Under the pieces are notes generated by a model. The model saw only the letters and a program-made list of their open reading frames with translations, was not told the DNA's origin and made no database searches. Source: Chloroflexota bacterium (GTDB taxonomy: Bacteria > Chloroflexota > Anaerolineae > Anaerolineales > UBA4823). From it: a stretch of DNA of 7,812 nt. This document shows positions 1 to 6,167 of the stretch, piece after piece (within the stretch, counting starts at the first letter, position 1; each line of letters begins with the position of its first letter). A program made the position numbers and the translations under genes. The stretch covers positions 1 to 7,812 of the forward strand of contig DAOVXM010000105.1 of the NCBI GenBank assembly GCA_030636125.1. The letters are read 5' to 3'.

Positions 1-690
1 ATTTTGCTGTGCTGCGGAAAGTTGAGTCTGCAAACGCGCCCGGGTTAAATTGTCTTCTGGTTTGTTTTGATAAGGTGCAAATTTTTCTTTTGCCTGGTCA
101 AGTTCATCTCGAACAAGGACAACCATGGCTTCAGCTTCGTCAATATAACTTTGACTGGCCGGAGATTGGGCCCACCTCAAGTTCCGTTCGGCGTTATCGA
201 CGGCTTTTTCTGCGTTGGCGATATCCTCCAGAGCTCTGGCTTGGGCTAACTCGGGATTTTGTGCATCCTCCAACGCTTGTTGTGCTTCTTCAACCGCTTG
301 CAGGGCGCGAGCTTGCTGGAGTTGTGAGTTCAATAAATCATCCAATGCTTTTTGTGAGCTGACCAGGTCAGCCTGAGCCAAGATGATGTTTTGTGGCAAG
401 GAGGTTTGTTCCAGGGTCGCAAGTACCTGGTCTGTGGATACATGTTCTCCAAGGGCCGTTTTTACTTCGCCAACAGTACCTGAGGTTTGCCAGGCCAGAT
501 GAGCTGTTTGGTTGGCACTCACAATGCCTGTGGCGCCTACAGTGGCAGTCAAGTTAGCGCGTTCCGCTAGTACTGTTTGTAAATCGGCCGAGGCTGCTGC
601 TTGCCGTTGGCTGCGGAAACGGCTTACCAGGAAGTATCCGCCAACCAACACCAGGATAATAATGCCGCCGATAATAAGCCATCTTTTCAT
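1..690 (-). CDS. HlyD/MacA-family membrane-fusion adaptor, 3' end outside window
   Basis: This is the N-terminal 230 codons of a periplasmic-adaptor-like subunit of an ABC exporter; the frame stays open to the left edge, so the C-terminal half is missing. Residues 4-22 form one hydrophobic helix without a lipobox, which suggests a membrane-anchored, outward-facing protein. Residues about 50-95 (VGATGIVSANQ, SGTVGEV) are the first half of the biotinyl/lipoyl-like domain. From about 98 a long Ala/Gln/Glu-rich coiled coil begins and continues to the edge. The ATG at 690 follows GGAG (minus strand) at a good distance. The visible part resembles the adaptor at 4328-5908 closely, about two thirds identical by eye, including SQSYIDEAEA and EDNLTRARLQT. 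It is the last visible gene of the operon, 68 nt after the adaptor at 759-2366. The DNA has diverged, so it is an old duplication rather than an assembly copy. The substrate is unknown. Confidence 0.9.
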   Translation of the reverse strand, partial: MKRWLIIGGIIILVLVGGYFLVSRFRSQRQAAASADLQTVLAERANLTATVGATGIVSANQTAHLAWQTSGTVGEVKTALGEHVSTDQVLATLEQTSLPQNIILAQADLVSSQKALDDLLNSQLQQARALQAVEEAQQALEDAQNPELAQARALEDIANAEKAVDNAERNLRWAQSPASQSYIDEAEAMVVLVRDELDQAKEKFAPYQNKPEDNLTRARLQTQLSAAQQN

Positions 691-720
691 GTAATTTCTC
701 CAACTATTATTTGCTACTTA

Positions 721-756
721 GGGGGGTAATGCCGAAAAAGGCTGTTTATACCCTCC
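721..756 (-). other. Intercistronic hairpin between two adaptor genes
   Basis: Read on the minus strand, GGAGGGTA pairs with TACCCCCC with one A-C mismatch. A short inner GCC/GGC stem lies inside. The structure begins just after the stop of the upstream adaptor and ends about 30 nt before the start of the next one. No T-run follows, so it does not look like a full intrinsic terminator. It could act as an RNA processing or stability element, or as a partial attenuator that lowers expression of the last adaptor. This role is inferred from position only. Confidence 0.35.
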
Positions 757-758
757 CT

Positions 759-2366
759 TTACTCACCGATGAATGAAGGGTGTTCAAAACCCGCTCCCCT
801 TTCAGGGAGACTGCTGGGCGGGTTCAGCACAATCTTTTCTCCGGGCTGCAAATTGCTCTCCAGCACCTGGCTATCGATGTCGGATGATTCTCCCAAAACG
901 ACCTCTATAGGTGTTAATTGTCCATCCTGCAAGATGTAAACAACGCGTTGTCCTTCGTATATACGTATAGCGCGGCTTGGCACCAGCAGCACATCCTCGA
1001 TTTCATCGACTACAAAAGTGATCGCACTGGTCATGCCCGGTTTGATTTGCTCATCAGCATCGCTGATCTCAACCTGTACAGTGAAGTTTGTCACGCCTGC
1101 CTGTACTTCTCCTACTGGAGGCACTTCGAGCACCTTTCCGTGATATTCTTTAGCCAATATCGAGTCAAAGGTGAAGATCACCGGCTGATTCTGCCGGATA
1201 TGATTGATGTCCACCTCGGAAACCTGGACATCCACGATCAGGGTGGAGAGATCATCCAGGTGGAATGCCGGTGTGCCGGGAGTGACCTGGTCACCAGGCT
1301 GGCTGACCACTTCGGTGATCGTGCCGTCGAAGGGCGCGGTGATGCGAACCTGATCCAGGGTGGCTCGAGCGGCAGCGACCCGGGCTTCGGCCGCAGCGAT
1401 GTCGTTGGGGTCTGGTCCGTCTTGCAGTCGCTTCCATTCGCGCTGGGCATCGTCCAACTGTGCCTGCAACAGGGCAATCTCAGCCTGGGATGACCCGTCT
1501 TTCTCCCGCTCCCATTCGCGTTCAGCCCCCGCCAATTGAGCCTGGGTTAATGCCAACGCAGCCTCTGCTAATGCCACATCGTTAGGATTGGGTGGTTCCA
1601 GTAAGTCGTTGTACTTCTCAACTGCATCCTCGTAGGACCTTCGATCCCTGACGAGCTTCGACTCAAGGTTCTCCAGGATATCGTTGTAGAATTCTCGACT
1701 TTCAAAGAATATATAATCTTCCTCAGGTTTCTTCAGCTTCTTCTCAATACGCGCTATCTGGTCCTTGGTATTGTTGAGCACGTTTTCTGCCAGCAGCATG
1801 TTGGCGTAAGTTTGGTCTTTAGCAGCCTGCGAGACCGGGGTTTGGAGGATGTCTAAGGTGCGTTGGGCATCATCGACGGTCTTTTGGGCGGTGGCGATGG
1901 CTTCCCGCGTATTGGCCTGGGTCAGCTCGGGGTTGAGAGCGTCCTCAAGGGCTTGCTGGGCGTCTTCAACCGCCTTCTGTGCCTGGGCTTGCTGTGTCTG
2001 GGAGTAGAGCAGGTCATCCAGAGCTCTTTGGGCGTCGATCAGGTCTGCTTGAGCCAGAATGTTGTGTTGGGGGAGGGAAGTCTCTTCCAGGCTGGCCAGC
2101 ACCTGACCTGTGGAGACCTGCTCACCAACTTCGACCTCCACTTCTCCGACGGTACCGGAGGTCTGCCAGGACAGGGAGGCGTTCTGGTTCGAGCGCACCG
2201 TGCCCGTGGCGCCGATGGTGGCGACTAGCGAGCCTGTTTCCGCGACGACGGTCTCAAGGCCTGCGCTAGCCGCTTGGGCGCCTTGTCTAGTGCTATAAGC
2301 GTTATAGGTAAAATACCCGCCGACAAGAACGATGAGTGCAACTGCTATAGTAATGACTCTCTTCAT
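759..2366 (-). CDS. HlyD/MacA-family membrane-fusion adaptor with a divergent hairpin
   Basis: This complete 535-residue adaptor would couple an ABC exporter to the cell exterior. Residues 4-22 are a membrane anchor without a lipobox. Residues about 50-95 are the first lipoyl half (TIGATGTVRSN, SGTVGEV). About 98-340 is a coiled-coil hairpin, much longer than the one I recall for E. coli MacA. About 342-371 is the second lipoyl half (TAPFDGTITEVVSQPGDQV), 375-455 a beta-barrel (VSEVDIN, IKPGMTSAITFVV) and 458-515 the membrane-proximal domain. Residues about 171-257 contain a charged stretch (KKLKKPEEDYIFFESREFY) that matches neither sister adaptor, whereas both ends do match. The ATG at 2366 is preceded only by a weak AAGAAAGAG site, 38 nt after the permease stop; the MKR start matches both sisters. 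It probably works with the permease and ATPase upstream. Whether it replaces or mixes with the other adaptors cannot be told. Confidence 0.93.
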   Translation of the reverse strand: MKRVITIAVALIVLVGGYFTYNAYSTRQGAQAASAGLETVVAETGSLVATIGATGTVRSNQNASLSWQTSGTVGEVEVEVGEQVSTGQVLASLEETSLPQHNILAQADLIDAQRALDDLLYSQTQQAQAQKAVEDAQQALEDALNPELTQANTREAIATAQKTVDDAQRTLDILQTPVSQAAKDQTYANMLLAENVLNNTKDQIARIEKKLKKPEEDYIFFESREFYNDILENLESKLVRDRRSYEDAVEKYNDLLEPPNPNDVALAEAALALTQAQLAGAEREWEREKDGSSQAEIALLQAQLDDAQREWKRLQDGPDPNDIAAAEARVAAARATLDQVRITAPFDGTITEVVSQPGDQVTPGTPAFHLDDLSTLIVDVQVSEVDINHIRQNQPVIFTFDSILAKEYHGKVLEVPPVGEVQAGVTNFTVQVEISDADEQIKPGMTSAITFVVDEIEDVLLVPSRAIRIYEGQRVVYILQDGQLTPIEVVLGESSDIDSQVLESNLQPGEKIVLNPPSSLPERGAGFEHPSFIGE

Positions 2367-2404
2367 TGTTAACTCTTTCTTACTTCTGATTGGTGCTGTA
2401 CGTT

Positions 2405-3634
2405 TTATTCAAAGCGCAATGCCTCGACCGGTTGCAGGTTGGCAGCGCGGTTGGCAGGATACAAACCAAAGAAGATACCTACTGCTGCCGAGAATACTGT
2501 CGCCAGTAATATGGAATCTAGACTTATCACCGCGTTGATGGGTGTTCCACTACCAGCGGAGAGTATTCCAACCAGTGCTGAGATGCCCCAACCGAGAAGA
2601 ATCCCCAGAAATCCGCCAACCAGGCTGAGGATGGAGGACTCCGTTAGAAACTGGGTCAGAATGTCCATCTTGCGGGCGCCTAGTGCCTTACGCAGGCCAA
2701 TCTCTTTGGTGCGTTCGATCACTGAGACCAGCATGATGTTCATGATCCCAATACCGCCAACTAACAGCGAGATACCTGCCACACCACCCAGGAAAATGGT
2801 CAGCACTCCGGTGATGGTCGAGGCGAGATCCAAAAAGGACTGTTGGCTGATGATGGAAAAGTCATCCGCATCGCCTATGGAAATTTGATGGCGTGTCTGC
2901 AGGATTTGGGTTACTTCATCCTGCGCCTGCGTAATTACATCCGAGTTCGCGGCCTGGACCGTAATCATATCGACTTGATCCCGAGTCGAGCGGTGATGGA
3001 GGCGTACCTGGGCGGTGGTCAGTGGGATCAAAACCTGGTCATCTGCGCTGCCAAAACCCGAGCCGCCCTGCTCTTCCAATACACCGATCACACGGAACGG
3101 TTGGCCTTCAATGCGCACGGTTTCGCCCACCAGTCCCTCGGTGCGGTTAAACAACTCTTCGGCCACATTGATTCCCAGGAGCACGACAGAAGATAACCCA
3201 TTCAGGTGGGTATCGTTGATAAATTCGCCTTCAGCCAGGTTTGTGTTCTGCACGACGGCATATTCTGGGGTCACACCAACCACGCTGGTTGAAGAACTTT
3301 CTCCCCCAAAGGTGACCTCACCCGGTCCCTGTATGCTGGCCGATACACTGGCGACTGCAGGAGCCTGGAAGGGGTCTCCAATAGCTTCAGCATCGCTCAG
3401 GGTGAGAGGTTTGGGGTTGCTGACATCTTCATCTCCTCCGGAGGTGATGAATAGTAAGTTGGTGCCGATCCCTTCGATCTCGCCGACGATAGATTGTTCA
3501 GTCCCATTGCCGATAGCCAGCATGGCGATCACCGAGGCTACGCCGATCACAATGCCCAGCATAGTCAGCGCGGAGCGAAGTTTGTTGGACGTTATGCTTT
3601 CTATTGCTTCGATAATTGATTTCCATATGTTCAT
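2405..3634 (-). CDS. MacB-type ABC transporter permease (MacB_PCD plus FtsX domains)
   Basis: This 409-residue protein is the membrane subunit of a type VII (MacB/LolCDE-like) ABC exporter. These are known to work as mechanotransmitters that drive extracytoplasmic substrate movement rather than as classical channels. The N-terminal segment SNKLRSALTMLGIVIGVASV is the typical MacB/FtsX entry, with helix 1 at about 22-43. Residues 44-275 are the extracytoplasmic domain. Helices follow at about 278-305, 332-360 and 370-393. The conserved cytoplasmic loop ERTKEIGLRKALGARK spans 307-322, and the C-terminus ends in PANRAANLQPVEALRFE. There is no fused ATPase domain, unlike E. coli MacB; the ATPase is the separate gene 13 nt upstream. 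The start at 3634 has AGAGGC in front. Substrates in this family include macrolides, peptides, lipoproteins and toxins; nothing here chooses among them. Confidence 0.95.
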   Translation of the reverse strand: MNIWKSIIEAIESITSNKLRSALTMLGIVIGVASVIAMLAIGNGTEQSIVGEIEGIGTNLLFITSGGDEDVSNPKPLTLSDAEAIGDPFQAPAVASVSASIQGPGEVTFGGESSSTSVVGVTPEYAVVQNTNLAEGEFINDTHLNGLSSVVLLGINVAEELFNRTEGLVGETVRIEGQPFRVIGVLEEQGGSGFGSADDQVLIPLTTAQVRLHHRSTRDQVDMITVQAANSDVITQAQDEVTQILQTRHQISIGDADDFSIISQQSFLDLASTITGVLTIFLGGVAGISLLVGGIGIMNIMLVSVIERTKEIGLRKALGARKMDILTQFLTESSILSLVGGFLGILLGWGISALVGILSAGSGTPINAVISLDSILLATVFSAAVGIFFGLYPANRAANLQPVEALRFE

Positions 3635-3647
3635 GATTTGCCTCTAT

Positions 3648-4325
3648 TTATCGATCCTCCACCACGCCATCCCGGATATATACCACCCGCTCAGTATGTT
3701 CAGCGACCTCCGGGTCGTGGGTGACGATGATCAGGGTGGTGCCGTGTTCTTTGTTCAGGTTAAGTAACAACGCCATCAATTCATCGCCTGACTTGGTGTC
3801 GAGGTTGCCGGTCGGCTCGTCGGCCATGACAATAGCCGGTTCGTTCACCAGCGCCCGGGCGATAGCGACGCGCTGCTGCTGGCCACCGGAGAGTTCGTTG
3901 GGCCGGTGGTGCAGCCGGTCACCCAGGTCTACTGCTTCTAAGGCCTCTTTGGCGAGCTGGTGGCGGTTGTGCCCATTATTCGAGTACCGCAGCGGTAGTT
4001 CAACATTAGCCAGGGCAGTTGCCCGTGGCAGCAGGTTGAAACTCTGGAAAATGAAACCCACCTTGCGGTTGCGGATTTCGGCCAATTGATCATCGCTTAA
4101 TTGTGCGACGGTTTCACCGTCCAGGTAATACTCTCCGGAGGTAGGCCGGTCAAGACAACCCAGCATATTCATCAGGGTGGATTTGCCAGAGCCAGACGGC
4201 CCCATGATAGAAACTACTTCGCCGGGAGCGATCTGGAGGGACAGTCCGCGTAACGCGTGCACTTTGTTTTCACCCATTGTGAACACTTTAGTAAGGTTTC
4301 TTGCGTCAACAACATACTCGCTCAT
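3648..4325 (-). CDS. ABC transporter ATP-binding protein (MacB/LolD type)
   Basis: This 225-residue cytoplasmic ATPase should dimerise and power the permease encoded 13 nt downstream. All nucleotide-binding motifs are intact: Walker A GPSGSGKST at 42-50, Q-loop glutamine 94 in FIFQSFNLLP, signature LSGGQQQR at 145-152, Walker B IVMADE at 165-170 with catalytic Glu170, D-loop GNLD at 173-176 and H-loop His203 in VTHD. The length and the sequences MGENKVHALRGLSL and GCLDRPTSGEYYLDG fit the stand-alone LolD/MacB ATPase family. Its ATG lies 2 nt after the stop of the preceding adaptor gene. Its ribosome binding site, GGAGGG, is inside that gene's last codons, so translation is probably coupled. 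No catalytic residue is missing. Confidence 0.97.
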   Translation of the reverse strand: MSEYVVDARNLTKVFTMGENKVHALRGLSLQIAPGEVVSIMGPSGSGKSTLMNMLGCLDRPTSGEYYLDGETVAQLSDDQLAEIRNRKVGFIFQSFNLLPRATALANVELPLRYSNNGHNRHQLAKEALEAVDLGDRLHHRPNELSGGQQQRVAIARALVNEPAIVMADEPTGNLDTKSGDELMALLLNLNKEHGTTLIIVTHDPEVAEHTERVVYIRDGVVEDR

Positions 4326-4327
4326 GG

Positions 4328-5908
4328 TTAATTCCCTCCACCGAAGATTTGGCGCCCGGTATCATTGTCGCTACCTGGGCCCGCGCTAAATGATTGACTG
4401 GGTGGATTGAGTACGATCGTGTCACCTGATTGTAGATCCCCGGCGATGACCTGGCTGTGGGTGTCGGAGGAAGCCCCCAGCGTAATAGAGACGGGTTGCA
4501 TCTCGCCATCACTTGAGAGCACATACACGACCCTTTCACCATCTACAACACGCACGGCCCGGTTGGGAACCAGCAAGGCATTATCGGTCTGTGTGCTGAC
4601 AATGCTGACCGCGGAGGTCATGCCTGGTTTGATGTCTTTGTCGGCATCGGTTAATTCGACAGTCACTTTGAAGTTGACCACACCTTGCTGCTCCGTGCCG
4701 GTCATGGCGACTTCGACCACTTCACCGTGATACTCGTTGGCCAGGATGGCATCGAAGGTCAGTAGCACCTGCTGGCCTACTTCCACCTGGTTGATATCCA
4801 CTTCGGAAACTTCGAGATCGACCAGCAAGTGGGAGAGATCATCGACCTTGAAGGCTAGTGTGCCTGCATTAACCTGGTCACCAGGTTGACTAACCACATC
4901 GGTGATGAAACCGTCGAAAGGTGCAAAGATGCTAACCTGATCTAGGGTAGCCTGAGCAGCCGCGACCCTTGCTTCGGCTGCGGCGATATCATCGGGGTCT
5001 GGCCCATCTTGCAGTCGCTCCATTTCGCGCTTGGCATCATCTAACTGCGCTTCCAACAGGGCGATATCAGCCTGGCTTGGTCCGTCCTTGATCCGTTCCC
5101 ATTCGCGTTGTGCTTCCAGCAGCTGGGCGTTGGCTGTCTCCAAATTAGCCGCGGCAATGGCCTGGTCGGTTGGGTTGGCAGTTCCCTGAAGACTGTTAAG
5201 GTTGCGAACGGCGGCATCGTACTGCTGCTGCGCCTCGGCGAGTTTGGTCTGCAAGCGAGCTCGCGTCAGGTTGTCTTCAGATTTGTTGGCATAAGGTGTG
5301 TACTTTTCTTGTGCTTTGTCCAGTTCATCTTTCGCCAGGACGACTTGAGCCTCGGCTTCATCGATATAGCTTTGGTTTGCCGGCGATTGAGACCATCGCA
5401 AATCCCGCTCTGCAGTTTCGACGGTTTTCTCTGCATCGGCGATCGCTTGTAAGGCTTGAGCCTGGGCTAGTTCGGGGTTGAGGGCATCCTCAAGGGCTTG
5501 TTCGGCCGCCTCGACTTCCTGCAAGGCCTGGGCTTGTTGGATTGAGGAGTGCAGTAGATCATCCAGAGCCTGCTGGGCGCTAACCAGGTCAGCCTGGGCC
5601 AGGATCACACTTTGTGCGAGGGAGGTTTGCTCCAGTGAAGCTAGCTCCTGCCCTTCGGAGACCCGTTCCCCCAGCCGGACACCCACCTCTCCGACCGTGC
5701 CTGAAGTACCCCAGGCGAGAGAAGCGCTCTGGTTGGAACGCACTGTGCCTGTTGCGCCAATTGTGGCGATCAGCGTGCCAGTATCAGCGCTGACTGTCTG
5801 GAGGTCGGAACTAGCCTGGGCGCGTTGGTTCGAGGTGTAAGTGTTGTAGGCGAAATATCCACCTACCAGCAAGATGAGTACGGCACCGATAACTATATAT
5901 CTTTTCAT
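4328..5908 (-). CDS. HlyD/MacA-family membrane-fusion adaptor, first gene of the export operon
   Basis: This complete 526-residue adaptor is the promoter-proximal gene. The start chosen is the ATG at 5908: it gives MKRYIVIG followed by a membrane helix (4-22) as in both sister proteins, and GGAGAG precedes it on the minus strand. A longer in-frame start at 6028 would add 40 residues with no counterpart in the sisters. Residues about 49-95 are the first lipoyl half and 98-325 a long coiled-coil hairpin. About 328-357 is the second lipoyl half (APFDGFITDVVSQPGDQV), 360-437 the beta-barrel and 443-503 the membrane-proximal domain, ahead of a Gly/Ser-rich tail ending FGGGN. Within the hairpin, units of about 27 residues recur (AQREWERIKDGPSQADIALL, then AKREMERLQDGPDPDDIAAA). 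Residues 169-229 match the partial adaptor at 1-690 but not the one at 759-2366. Its last codons carry the ribosome binding site of the ATPase gene. Confidence 0.95.
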   Translation of the reverse strand: MKRYIVIGAVLILLVGGYFAYNTYTSNQRAQASSDLQTVSADTGTLIATIGATGTVRSNQSASLAWGTSGTVGEVGVRLGERVSEGQELASLEQTSLAQSVILAQADLVSAQQALDDLLHSSIQQAQALQEVEAAEQALEDALNPELAQAQALQAIADAEKTVETAERDLRWSQSPANQSYIDEAEAQVVLAKDELDKAQEKYTPYANKSEDNLTRARLQTKLAEAQQQYDAAVRNLNSLQGTANPTDQAIAAANLETANAQLLEAQREWERIKDGPSQADIALLEAQLDDAKREMERLQDGPDPDDIAAAEARVAAAQATLDQVSIFAPFDGFITDVVSQPGDQVNAGTLAFKVDDLSHLLVDLEVSEVDINQVEVGQQVLLTFDAILANEYHGEVVEVAMTGTEQQGVVNFKVTVELTDADKDIKPGMTSAVSIVSTQTDNALLVPNRAVRVVDGERVVYVLSSDGEMQPVSITLGASSDTHSQVIAGDLQSGDTIVLNPPSQSFSAGPGSDNDTGRQIFGGGN

Positions 5909-5927
5909 TTTATTCTCTCCATATCGT

Positions 5928-5956
5928 ATTATGCAAATGCCGGAAAGTAACTTGAA
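5928..5956 (-). promoter_or_regulatory. Candidate promoter of the export operon
   Basis: On the minus strand, TTCAAG (5956-5951) and CATAAT (5933-5928) are separated by 17 nt, with CATAAT only one base from the sigma-70 -10 consensus. The -35 match is poor (3 of 6). The ATG follows about 20 nt after the -10 box, leaving a very short leader that still holds the GGAGAG site. One arm of the 11-bp inverted repeat falls in the spacer, which would suit repression by a bound regulator. This was found by eye and is weak; other AT-rich stretches further upstream could also serve. Confidence 0.25.
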
Positions 5957-5982
5957 TATAAAAACGCCAATCCGGCATTTGC
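5933..5982. promoter_or_regulatory. 11-bp perfect inverted repeat, candidate operator
   Basis: GCAAATGCCGG (5933-5943) and its exact reverse complement CCGGCATTTGC (5972-5982) flank a 28-nt AT-rich spacer. The element sits 25 nt upstream of the first gene of the export operon, in the divergent intergenic region. An 11-bp perfect match in about 50 nt is unlikely by chance. It could be a two-site operator bound by a dimeric or looping repressor, or a leader hairpin if transcription starts further upstream. No regulator gene lies in the window, so the binding protein is unknown. Confidence 0.5.
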
Positions 5983-5995
5983 TAAAAGTAATTTG
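5944..5995. repeat. Imperfect 11-bp direct repeat AAAGTAAYTTG
   Basis: AAAGTAACTTG (5944-5954) and AAAGTAATTTG (5985-5995) differ at one base and start 41 bp apart, close to four helical turns. Each copy abuts or nearly abuts an arm of the inverted repeat. The inner part AAGTAACTT is itself nearly palindromic. The combination resembles a pair of transcription-factor sites on the same face of the helix. This is a sequence observation only, and the region is AT-rich, which raises the chance of coincidence. Confidence 0.35.
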
Positions 5996-6073
5996 CGGTT
6001 TTGATACCAGATTTATTTTAGAATTCATTCCGCAAAATACTTATTTCAGGATATATGTCTGTATTGTAAAAAA

Positions 6074-6095
6074 AGAATCTGGAGAGAATCTGGAG
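6074..6095 (+). repeat. Exact tandem duplication of an 11-bp unit
   Basis: AGAATCTGGAG occurs twice in direct succession (6074-6084 and 6085-6095), after a run of seven A. It lies between the divergent genes and is not part of a supported coding region. It may be a replication-slippage duplication or part of a regulatory site; nothing decides between these. Confidence 0.5.
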
Positions 6096-6109
6096 GAGGG
6101 GTGTACATC

Positions 6110-6136
6110 TTGTGAATTTTGTAAAAGTGATAAAAT
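6110..6136 (+). promoter_or_regulatory. Candidate promoter of the aldo/keto reductase gene
   Basis: TTGTGA (6110-6115) and TAAAAT (6131-6136) resemble -35 and -10 boxes, but the 15-nt spacer is shorter than the usual 16-18. Transcription would begin near 6143, about 15 nt before the ribosome binding site at 6158. The call is weak because the whole region is AT-rich. Confidence 0.22.
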
Positions 6137-6157
6137 TGGCCAATATATTGAATCGAT

Positions 6158-6162
6158 GGAGG
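6158..6162 (+). promoter_or_regulatory. Ribosome binding site that decides the reductase start
   Basis: GGAGG at 6158-6162 is a strong Shine-Dalgarno site. Three in-frame ATG codons are nearby, at 6156, 6165 and 6168. The first overlaps the site and the second is only 2 nt from it, while the third has a workable 5-nt spacer and begins the conserved MKYRRFGRTG sequence. The site therefore favours the start at 6168. Confidence 0.7.
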
Positions 6163-6167
6163 TCATG

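Noticed and set aside
918..1493. A 191-codon open frame on the plus strand
   Set aside because: It is antisense to a well-supported adaptor gene and its translation shows no domain-like pattern; such frames arise readily opposite biased coding sequence.
1..2366. The tandem adaptor genes as an assembly duplication
   Set aside because: The paralogs differ throughout at DNA and protein level, including an unrelated central segment, so they are genuine separate genes.
3015..3767. A 250-codon open frame on the plus strand
   Set aside because: It lies opposite the permease and the end of the ATPase gene, crosses their boundary and has a Ser/Pro-rich, unstructured composition typical of antisense shadows.
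5909..6028. A 40-residue longer start for the first adaptor
   Set aside because: The added residues do not resemble a signal or anchor of the sister proteins, cover the repeats of the intergenic region, and the ATG at 5908 has its own ribosome binding site and the shared MKR-plus-helix start.
5874..6167. An N-terminal extension of the reductase, including a CTSCEFC cysteine cluster, in frame with the gene
   Set aside because: The extension has no family counterpart, overlaps the adaptor gene in antisense, and lacks a usable start near the cysteine cluster, whereas GGAGG with the ATG at 6168 gives a normal-length protein.
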